The notes under the pieces are model-generated. The model worked only from the letters and a program-made list of their open reading frames with translations, was not told where the DNA came from and did no database searches. From Acrocarpospora pleiomorpha (GTDB lineage: Bacteria > Actinomycetota > Actinomycetes > Streptosporangiales > Streptosporangiaceae): a DNA stretch of 64,000 nucleotides. How positions within the stretch are numbered: the first letter of the stretch is position 1; each line of letters opens with the position of its first letter. Below, piece after piece: positions 10,101 to 18,000 of the stretch. A program made the position numbers and the translations under genes. Location: assembly GCF_009687885.1 (NCBI RefSeq), contig NZ_BLAF01000013.1:1-64000 (forward strand), given 5' to 3'.

Positions 10101-12978
10101 CGACCCCGACCGCCTCCGGCTGGTCTGGATCAACAAGCTGCCTTTCGCGCCCTTCGCCGATCCGGTGATCCAGGCTCGGCGAGCGGCGGTGGCGGTACGA
10201 GCCGAGTCGCTGGGCGCTGACGATCCAGAAGCCGCCGCCACGGAAACGTACTACCTGCCGCTTGCCGCCTTGCAATTGCGCCAGGCAGTCGGCCGGCTGA
10301 TCAGATCGGAGCGCCACCGTGGAGTCGTGGTGATCTCCGACAGGAAGCTCGCCGGGGCGTCCGCATTGAGACGCACCTACCGGCGCGTGTTCCTCGGCTC
10401 CATGGAACCCGAGCTCCTGCGCGGCGAGCACGGTGCGGGCAACGTCGAGATGATGATCGATGCCTGGCGCGGAATCTGGCGTTTCCTGGCGGACCACGGC
10501 CTCATCTCCCCCAGTCGCACCGATGAACTGTGCGCGGGTGAGGCGCTCGACAGGCAAACCACGCTCCCACAGACGCGTGCGATCAGGCTGCTCGAACTCG
10601 GCCACGAGGAGGCGGAGCAGCTCCGCACGGGAGGTGGCCTCGCCGACGAGGTCGTGAGACGGTCGGCGACCATCGCTGGGCTGCTCCGGCTCCAGGACGG
10701 GCCGATGGAACTGAAGCCAGCGCAGGAGAAGGTGATACGCGCGGCCGCTGAGGGCAGAAATGTCCTGGGCCTGCTCCCTACCGGTTATGGGAAGAGCTAC
10801 TGCTTCCAGTTGCCCGCGCTCGTTCTGCCTGGCGTGACGCTGGTGGTCTCCCCGTTGATCGCGCTCATGCATGACCAGGCGTTGGAGCTGAACCGCTCCA
10901 TCGGCGGGGCTGTCCGTGCCCTGATCGGACCGATGCGCGAGTCGAACTCCCGGGCCGGTCGTACCGAGGTGGGCGACCAGCTCCTGCGGCGAGGTGACCA
11001 CCGTATAAAGATCATCTATGTGTCGCCCGAGCGCCTGTGCCAGCGCAGGTTCCGCGAACTCGTACGGTCAGCCGTACGCGATGGTGTCATCACCCGGATC
11101 GCGGTGGACGAGGCGCACACCGCCATCCAATGGGGAGACGACTTCCGGCCGTCCTTCCGCCGCGTCGAACGGTTCCTTGCCGAGCTGCGCGCCAACTACG
11201 GCCTGGCGGTGACGGCGCTGACCGCCACCGCCAACCATGCTGTCCGAGCCGGTCTCAGAGAGCGCATGTTCGGTCTAGGTCCCGGCGAGCCGGACGGTGA
11301 CCTGGTGACCGTCCAGGAGAACCCCATCCGGCCCGAGCTGGCGATCTACCGGCGGGTGATCGCCACCGCCGGCCCGTCCAAGGTCGCCAAGCTGATCGAA
11401 GCGGTCGTGCGCGAGTTGGACGGTCACGCGATCTTCTACTGCCTCACTGTCAAGGAGGTCGTCGCGCTCCATGCCCACCTCCGCGACCACTTGGGCGAGG
11501 GCTGTGTTCACGTCCGCAGGTTCCATGGCCGTCTCACCGAGGCGGAGAAGGCTGCGGTCATGACCGAGTTCCGCGAGGCCCCCGCACGGGACGAGGACGG
11601 CTTCGTTCCCCTTCTCGTGGTTGCCACGTCGGCGTTCGGCCTGGGTGTCGACCGCAAGGACGTCAGGACGGTGTTTTGTGTCTCGCCGCCCACCGACCTG
11701 GCGGCCCTCTACCAGCAGATGGGGAGAGCAGGCCGTGACAGTGCCGCCTCTTCGCAGGAGAGCGTGGTCAACGCAGGGCTGGCGCTGGCCACGAACCGGA
11801 GCATGCGAACCGTTCAGTTCATGACCGACAGGGATGTCTCCGCCCTCCTTCTGCGGCGAATGGCCATGGCTGTCCTCGGGGCTCGCAACTACGTCCTGGA
11901 CCCACCTGGCCTGGCCGACCGACTCATCGCCGAGGACCTGGCCGCGGGCCGCATCGACCCGGCCACGGCGCGGGCAGGGAGCACGCACGACCGCTACGTC
12001 GAGGCTGTCGCGCGGGTCTTCGCCACCCTGGCAGACCTCGGCGCGGTTGAGGATCTCGGAGACTTCCCGCCTTGCGTTTCCCTTGGACCAGGCGAGCTCG
12101 TAGACCCGTCAAGCGATCTGAACGAGGTGGAGGAGCGACTCATCACCGCCGTACTGGAGCTTCCCCCGCGAAGAGGTGACCTGCACCGGTCGGCGTTGTC
12201 GATCGCCGCGCTGGACCACCATCTTGCGGAGCGAATCGACGGGTACCGCGCGATGGTCGAAGGTCCGGCCGAAGCCTGGCAACTACTCTCCGACCTGCAC
12301 GATCGAGGGCGCCTGGATGTCTCGGCTGCACCGTCGCGACACTTCGTCACAGGCGTCAGGCCACGCTCCGCCCGGCTCCCCGACGGCTTCCACGACGCCC
12401 TGTCGGGACGCACCGCGAGAGCGGCTGCCGAGCTCGAACGGCTCCATGACTTCTTCGACGACGTCGGCACCTGCGCCAACCGCAAGTTCGCCGACTACTT
12501 CGGGGTCGACCTCCTGCCGGAAAGCTGCTGCTCAGGTCCAGAGAACCGGTGCTCCGCCTGCTGGGACCGCCGACTCGACATCCCCAGAGGGGAACATAGG
12601 CCAGGCGTTGGGCACGCGCTCTACGCCCCCGTCCGTCTGGACCACGACGACTCTGGGGCGGGTGCCAGACTGCTCGGCCGCCAGATCTCGGCATTGCTGT
12701 GGCACGTCTCACGGGGGCTCAACACCGACCACCTGCGCCTGGCCCTGCGTGGCGAGGACTCCTGGTTCCACGCGGGCGCCAGACAACGAGTACGCCTGCC
12801 GCGCACGATCACCACGAGCCGCTATTTCGGCGCCGCGCCAACCGTGACCCGGGCGATGGTCGAGCGGATCCTCGCGCGGTTGGAGGAGGAAGGAACGGTG
12901 TTCTTCGACGGTGGCCGATGGCGGGACGCCGGCAACGTCCGACGCGAAGCGGCCCGCCGGACAAGGGAGGGTCGATGA
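7135..12978 (+). CDS. DEDDh exonuclease-DinG helicase-RecQ helicase fusion
   Basis: A 1947-aa protein with start ATG 7135 in a 4-nt ATGA overlap. Residues ~5-65 resemble a winged helix. Residues ~80-250 are a DEDDh 3'-5' exonuclease: DVE (D85, E87), YNGTDAD (N174, D177/D179) and HDAADDA (H235, D240). A DinG-type helicase follows: PTGTGKS 381-387, DEAH 579-582, SATL ~835, KGLWQGVDI ~978, QAVGRLIRS ~1050. A RecQ-type helicase is fused behind it: LPTGYGKS ~1214-1221, DEAH ~1325, LTATAN, FGLGVDRKDV, QMGRAGRD ~1528, and a RecQ zinc module (C-x-x-x-F-x-x-YFG, then CC..C..C near 1798-1810). Exonuclease-DinG fusions are known in Gram-positive bacteria; the addition of RecQ is unusual. The DinG part has only one Cys between its Walker motifs, so no Fe-S cluster. 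Processing of DNA ends or replication intermediates is inferred. Confidence 0.8.
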   Translation: MTTPSAGARKLAALVTAEGLDLAELLRRARERFPRQPETLLSRFAEEAVSAGLLVAESGRLRHASGEPPAAAQEAPRVLRAVAVDVESVVRTTDREPYTSRRIFQIGAVRIGADAEWSATNRFTRWLELPPGEDWPILSEEMRVRHAAAAVPAAEALSDLLAYLDGANLIVAYNGTDADFPMLAEALSRENLPALPGTQVDAYYLALALWPGAPSHRLANLAEDLGVDRAGLTWHDAADDAELLGRILEAGASALKEWPSDLVDLVATVCPDSMAWRLLWEVTGSGVPYDRGQIRHHADVAELLSRLLADHQPRRGPALSPIPDTLSVPASLRGEDGRVDPAALAAMSHGATVARRPAQDQMAKVLHTWVAEGVSGAVEAPTGTGKSFAVIAAALDWLAADPARTAIITTFTKQLQAQLAHDLGTLEAEIPGLLDLTDVVKGKANRLSLRALLMAIADATAPRPVPVRLGFRELLIYLVLRLLDTGALPPWATRSVDPADLPPFFAEYLGPAMPVWLAALSQAECGDYALDPDKPISLHTDTVPEAISSRRLILANHALLLAHLEHLELLGENSLLIIDEAHELENTATSALTATLRYPAIEDLHAELRIWSRDAASNRAGQAAREAISSLGRLLDQESLPRVVSQAFDARSSGTAAGTRTATLAAPFGGVSGLGPVRTLQGLLSRLAGICDAVVGAMSAYRADHPLDYYGAERIGTLISRTASARSTALRIVADLELVLGSVPVQQFDGEKAGSDTEADIEPVEEAESDKPTVSGEWGELPPGTPNRIVHAKEDGLPRAGLRNYRFSLATSPIELAEDADWNRFLTAFRRTYLVSATLRVAGEWQFLRSRLGLPRILRTLELASPFDLAQQMRLVCLADFPSWAEQADGASRTVAHQLAGYVAEMVHPANEERGGHHGGALVLTTARSTAGGIADRLVTALRTAGNPTPVLSALVLGNRQGVERFTDPSYGGGVLVGTKGLWQGVDIADPDRLRLVWINKLPFAPFADPVIQARRAAVAVRAESLGADDPEAAATETYYLPLAALQLRQAVGRLIRSERHRGVVVISDRKLAGASALRRTYRRVFLGSMEPELLRGEHGAGNVEMMIDAWRGIWRFLADHGLISPSRTDELCAGEALDRQTTLPQTRAIRLLELGHEEAEQLRTGGGLADEVVRRSATIAGLLRLQDGPMELKPAQEKVIRAAAEGRNVLGLLPTGYGKSYCFQLPALVLPGVTLVVSPLIALMHDQALELNRSIGGAVRALIGPMRESNSRAGRTEVGDQLLRRGDHRIKIIYVSPERLCQRRFRELVRSAVRDGVITRIAVDEAHTAIQWGDDFRPSFRRVERFLAELRANYGLAVTALTATANHAVRAGLRERMFGLGPGEPDGDLVTVQENPIRPELAIYRRVIATAGPSKVAKLIEAVVRELDGHAIFYCLTVKEVVALHAHLRDHLGEGCVHVRRFHGRLTEAEKAAVMTEFREAPARDEDGFVPLLVVATSAFGLGVDRKDVRTVFCVSPPTDLAALYQQMGRAGRDSAASSQESVVNAGLALATNRSMRTVQFMTDRDVSALLLRRMAMAVLGARNYVLDPPGLADRLIAEDLAAGRIDPATARAGSTHDRYVEAVARVFATLADLGAVEDLGDFPPCVSLGPGELVDPSSDLNEVEERLITAVLELPPRRGDLHRSALSIAALDHHLAERIDGYRAMVEGPAEAWQLLSDLHDRGRLDVSAAPSRHFVTGVRPRSARLPDGFHDALSGRTARAAAELERLHDFFDDVGTCANRKFADYFGVDLLPESCCSGPENRCSACWDRRLDIPRGEHRPGVGHALYAPVRLDHDDSGAGARLLGRQISALLWHVSRGLNTDHLRLALRGEDSWFHAGARQRVRLPRTITTSRYFGAAPTVTRAMVERILARLEEEGTVFFDGGRWRDAGNVRREAARRTREGR

Positions 12979-15050
12979 AGCCCTGGCACCCTTACGTAGA
13001 CGACCCGCTCTTCACCGCCGAGCTAATTCTCGGTCACGACGCCTTGGCGGCGGACCAGGTACAGCGGCTGACCGCGTTTCTGGAAGCGTTAGCGGCTCAT
13101 CGAGGGGTCATTCACACCGCGACGGCCTTCAACGCCGTCTACTTCGGCTACGACCTGGAGTATGGCGGCTATGTCGGAGGCCCTATCGACTTCGACGACT
13201 TTCCCGGGGTCGAACCGGCCATGGCGCCCGTCGGCGCGCTGGTGAAACTCGACGCCGGATCCGCGCCCCTCTACGGCGAGGTCCTCTACAAGGAGGGCGC
13301 GCACCCGGCCTTGCGGGCAGACGGGGAGACACCAGACTGGCTGTCCGGAGCCCCTCCGGGAACCGCCGGGCCTGATCCCGCGGCTGCCCCGATGGACCGG
13401 TTGATTCTCGACTTCGACGCGTTCGGGCCGGGCGTGACAGTGGCTTGCGAGCGGCTAGACCGGCTTCGCCACCGCGGCCGGGTACTCGACCAGTTCGGGC
13501 ACCTGATCCTGCCCAGCGCTCCAGACCATGACGACTTCGTGCGGTACCTGACCGGGCCCGCCCGCCGGAGCCTGATCCGCGGACCGCTCCCCTTGCTGCT
13601 GTCGCACGATGCCGATGACGCCGATCTGGAGGCGGGCGTGCGGTCGGCTCTCCAAACGCTCGACAAGATCCTCCAGCTCGCGCCTGGACTCCGTCGCTGG
13701 CAACGCTACGCCTTCCCCCGCGCCGCCCTCGCAGCCCGGCTCGCGGACGGAGGCGAGCTGGGCGGCGGCGACATCCGATCGATCGTCAGCGGTCTCACAC
13801 AAACCCCGGACCGACGAAGGCGGTTCCAGCCGACCAAGGTCATCAGCTATACCGCCATAGGTTCCCGCATCGCTTCCATCGTCCGAACCCGCACCACTCT
13901 GACCGGCATGGCCTACGCCGCGGCGGTGTGCCACATCAACACGGCCGTCGCCGACGTCATCAGAGGCGAGACAGACGAACGCGGGCTCTTCCCCTCGGGC
14001 GGCCATCTGCGACTCGACGACTCCTTTCAGGGAGGCGGAATCTGGCGGATGTCGTTCCCTGGCGGAACTCACGCCACCATCGACCCGCTCCGCCCACTCG
14101 GCCTCGGCTGGATCGGCAGCCTCCCGCCTATACCAGAGCAGGAGCCTCCGCTCGCCGAACCCGTTCCAGATGAACGGCTCACCATCTCCGACTCCCAAGT
14201 GAGCTGGACCGTACCCGTCCGGCTGTGGCAACTGCGCGAGCAGGTCATGCCGCTCCCCAGGCTGCCGGAGGGGGAACGGCTCCCGGCCCTGCTCCGTCTG
14301 AGGTTGAATCACGACGGCCACCAACTCGAGCCCGAGGAGTCGGATCAGAACGTCCTGGTCGTCTGCGACCGCGACGAGCTCCGCCTCACAGGGATCTGCT
14401 GGCCCCTGGAATACTTCCCCGGCATCCTGCTCACCTTCTGGTGGCCCCGCGGCGCTCCAACGCTCAACGGCACTTCGACCAGGCTCGACGTGCCCAGGCT
14501 CGTCAACGGTGAACTGCTGAGCCACCGATACGACCCGGCCATCGTCACCCGTGACCGAGCCCCCAGCGGAGCGGGGCTCAAGGAGCGAATTCTGCGAGCA
14601 GTGCGGCACACGGGCCTGGTGCGGCCAGATGGGACGGCCCTGCTACCCGAACGGGCGCTGGCTCCCACCGTCCTGGAGCCGAGCGAAACGGATCATGCCT
14701 TACTCGCGCCCGCCCTGGAATCGTTAATCGCCGAAGGTGAGCTCAGCCGAGCCAACGCCGGCCTCACCTCTGACGGTCAGCTGGTCTTCCCTGTTGGTGC
14801 GGAGCCGTCAAAGATCGGTGTGCTCCTGTGGCGGCCCGCCATCTCGACCCCGACGGTTCGACTTGGCACCTACGACGTTCAGTCATTCCTGCGCCGACTC
14901 CCCGCAGGAACCCAGGCATCTGAGGCGAAGCAGGCGGAGTATCGCGAGCTCAGCGAGCGCTTCGGAGTCGGTTCCGAGCTACCCCCGGGCTTCACGCTGG
15001 TGAGCGCCCACACACGCGGCGTCGCAAGAGGAGAGGAGAAGCACTCATGA
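12975..15050 (+). CDS. Module A protein of unknown function, 691 aa
   Basis: Start ATG 12975 lies in an ATGA overlap with the helicase fusion, and the stop overlaps the ATG of the next gene the same way. The product is 691 aa, soluble, mixed alpha/beta, without a recognisable catalytic signature, signal peptide or membrane span. Early segments rich in Asp and aromatic residues (YVGGPIDFDDFPG; residues ~55-70) and a C-terminal part suggestive of a winged helix (LKERILRAVRHTGL ... LIAEGELSRAN; about residues 530-590) can be seen. Position between the helicase fusion and the ATPase, with strict coupling, indicates a structural or recognition component of the same complex; this is inference. I do not recognise the family. 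Confidence 0.65.
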   Translation: MKPWHPYVDDPLFTAELILGHDALAADQVQRLTAFLEALAAHRGVIHTATAFNAVYFGYDLEYGGYVGGPIDFDDFPGVEPAMAPVGALVKLDAGSAPLYGEVLYKEGAHPALRADGETPDWLSGAPPGTAGPDPAAAPMDRLILDFDAFGPGVTVACERLDRLRHRGRVLDQFGHLILPSAPDHDDFVRYLTGPARRSLIRGPLPLLLSHDADDADLEAGVRSALQTLDKILQLAPGLRRWQRYAFPRAALAARLADGGELGGGDIRSIVSGLTQTPDRRRRFQPTKVISYTAIGSRIASIVRTRTTLTGMAYAAAVCHINTAVADVIRGETDERGLFPSGGHLRLDDSFQGGGIWRMSFPGGTHATIDPLRPLGLGWIGSLPPIPEQEPPLAEPVPDERLTISDSQVSWTVPVRLWQLREQVMPLPRLPEGERLPALLRLRLNHDGHQLEPEESDQNVLVVCDRDELRLTGICWPLEYFPGILLTFWWPRGAPTLNGTSTRLDVPRLVNGELLSHRYDPAIVTRDRAPSGAGLKERILRAVRHTGLVRPDGTALLPERALAPTVLEPSETDHALLAPALESLIAEGELSRANAGLTSDGQLVFPVGAEPSKIGVLLWRPAISTPTVRLGTYDVQSFLRRLPAGTQASEAKQAEYRELSERFGVGSELPPGFTLVSAHTRGVARGEEKHS

Positions 15051-18000
15051 AGTCGGGTCACACACACGGCGGAGGCGCATTTGCGGATGCCCTCGCCCTG
15101 ATGGACGATCCCATCGGCTCAGCTGCGGCCGAGCTGACCGCTTATGACCTCCGGTTCGCCGCCACACGCTCTCAGGACCAGGACAGGAACGCCGTCCTGC
15201 GGTACCTGGGCCTTGGCAACCTCAGGCCCAGACAGTGGGGCGACTCACTGGCGGAGAACGTGCTCCGTCGCCTCCGCAGACCTGACCGCTTCGACCTGCG
15301 GTCCATCGGCCTGTTGCTCACCCAGCCGCTGGAACAGGTGCTCGCCGACTGGTTCGCCGGAGGCGCGGCTGACCTTCCTGACGAGTGGCCAGACGCACTC
15401 AAACGGCTTGCCGTGTGGGCGCGGATGTGCCCATGCCCGGGCAGCGAGCGCCTGCTCATCCGCGCCGCCGAACATTCCTGGTGGCTGCCTCCGGCGACCC
15501 CGGCAGAGCTCGGCCAGGAGGTCATCGAAGCAGCACGAACCCTGGCTGAGGCAGTTTCCGATCACGATACGGAGAGGATCATGATCCCCGAGAATCTCGA
15601 AGACGCGCTAACCACTGCGCAAACCGAAGCGATCATCGAGGCCGAGCGAGTCGTCGACGAGTTGCGGGCGGGGCATCTCCCGGATAACCGTCTCACAGCC
15701 GCCTTGGCGACCCTTGGCGAGGTCGTCGAACAGGTCGAACTTCACCTCGCCTCGGCAGGCACCTTGCCGGGAGATCATTCCGTACCCGCGCTCCTCCAAG
15801 CCCTCGGACAGGTCCGCGAAACCTCGCTCCAACGTGACCGACTGAGCCGACTCACCGAGCTCTCCGGAGACACGGAAGTCGAAGAACTGGACGTTCTCCG
15901 GGCAACGGTGGAGGAACTGCTGACCGCACAGGCTTGGGAGGAAGAGCAGTCCGCACTCGCGGCAGCCCTGCTCGCGATCGGCGACATCGTCGAACTGGTC
16001 GAGGCCGCAGACGGTCAGATGCCCGCTGATCGGGACCAGCTCTTGGGATGTCACGAACGCGCTCGCGGCCTGCCAAGCAATCTGGCGCATTTGGTGAGCT
16101 ACGCCCTCATGGGCGCCGTGCGATGGCGTTCGTCAACGCCTGAGGCACCAGCCCCGCAAGCCGAGCTAAGCGTCATAGAGGCGCCCTCGCGCGCCCCGGC
16201 CTCAGAACCGCACAGTGCAGAGCCGCAGAAGATCACCGAAGTCGCTCCTCGCGACGTCACCGACGCGCTGGCCGACCTGGTGGCCGAGCGGCGCTTCTCA
16301 GCGGCGTACACGGTGGCGACCGCCATCGGCCGGCCGGTCGGCGAGCTGTGGGCTTACCGCGTGGCCGCACTGGCGGAGGCCGTACGCTCGGACACTGGCC
16401 CCTGCGCTGCCCGGCTCGCGACCGAGTACGAAGCAGTGACCGAGGTAACCCCGGAGCCCCTACCGCTCCTGCTGGCCGTTCCCGCCCTGATCCGTGCCGC
16501 GCTCGTCACCGGTGAGCACCGTGCAGGCGCGCTACTGCTGGACGCGGTCGGGCACCTCGACAAGGATCTCGGCAGCGTCGCGCACCATGTGGGCACCCGG
16601 GTGCTGCAGGGAGTCCTCCTCCACGCCCCGCTCATTGGTGTGCTGGCGGACGTGACCGAACTGGAGAAACGCGTCGATGACGCGCGGATGGCAGCACGCA
16701 AGTTCTCCCAGCGGCGGCGCAAGCTGCGATTCCAGCGGGCAACCGAGATCGCGAACGCATGGCTCGCGCCCGACGGGATTCTCGGGAGTCTCCTTCACGC
16801 CGCCAGTGCCGACGATCGGGCGTCAGCACCGCAGATCGCCCAGATAGTCAAGAGATTGAACGACCCGGTCGCTATGAACAAGGAGATCGACCTCCTTGAC
16901 GCCACATACCGGACGAGCGCCAAGAAGCCCATCACCGGCGCCGCCCGTCAGAACCTGCTCACCCTGGCTTCGGGCGCCCTCACGACGGTTGGAGCCTGGC
17001 TGGAAGCCGTGGCGGCGTTGGGCCGCCAACTGAGTCAGGACAAGTCATGGGCGACCGACGAGATCGCTGACATGCGCGCCGGGATCCTGGCACTGCGTAG
17101 CCCAATTCTGGCCGGCCTCCAGCCGCATGCGAGCCTCGACCAGCTCACCCGCGCCGCGACTCAGGCCGCAGTCACCTCGCTGACGTCCGTCTTCGCGCTC
17201 CTCGACGGCTCTCAGACGCTCCCACCCGGCGAAGCCCAAGCCGACCTCGCCCTGACGCTTGAGTGCCTCAAGGTGCCCGGCGCCTTGCTCGACAGCGAGA
17301 CCGGAAGAGTTGACATCCGCGCGAATCAGCACGACACGGACGTCTACCTGGAGGCATTCAGCCTCTCCTGGCAGGGTGCCTTCGCCCGCCAGGTCGCCGC
17401 GGAGAACTACGCCGCCGCCCACGAGATTGTGAACGTCGCGAGAAGCGGACTGCTGCCGCGCGAGTCCGTCGAGTTCGCTGCCGAAGCCGACATGCTCACG
17501 GCGGAACAGAACACTCGGGTACGACTCCACGCACTGCGGGAAGAGGTGCGACTGGAACTGCAGCGCGCCAGACTGCAAAACCATGTGTCGGAGGACGAGT
17601 TCGAGCAGTTGTCCACAGCACTCCACCACGCCGCCCCAGGAGAGCGCCCCGACCTCGACGCGGTTCGCGATGAGCTCCAGACGCTCGCGGAGTTGCTGCC
17701 GAACTACCGCTCTCTGGCAGCTGAGCGACTTCGGGAACGTCTCAAAAAGCTCGCGGATCGTCCCAACACCACGAAACAGATTGAGCGGATCAGCCACCTG
17801 ATCGACGACGGCAAGCTCGCCACCGCCGAGGAATTCGTCAACTTCGTGGAACTCAAGCAGGATGTCCCGTCCCTGAATCCCCGCGATGATCTGAGGCGCT
17901 TCTTCCCATCCGTGCCCAACGCGCTCAGCGACGGCATCACCAAGGAACTCGTCAACGCGGCACGATCAGGGCACCGCTATGGTGACGTCCCCGCGCTGGA

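Noticed and set aside
9634..11001. Long open reading on the minus strand (455 codons) opposite the helicase fusion
   Set aside because: It lies fully inside the motif-rich plus-strand gene, its residue composition is rich in Arg/Gly/His as expected of a GC-rich antisense shadow, and it shows no domain.
13455..14609. 384-codon minus-strand reading opposite the 691-aa gene
   Set aside because: No ribosome site or family features; it is the shadow of a coupled operon gene.
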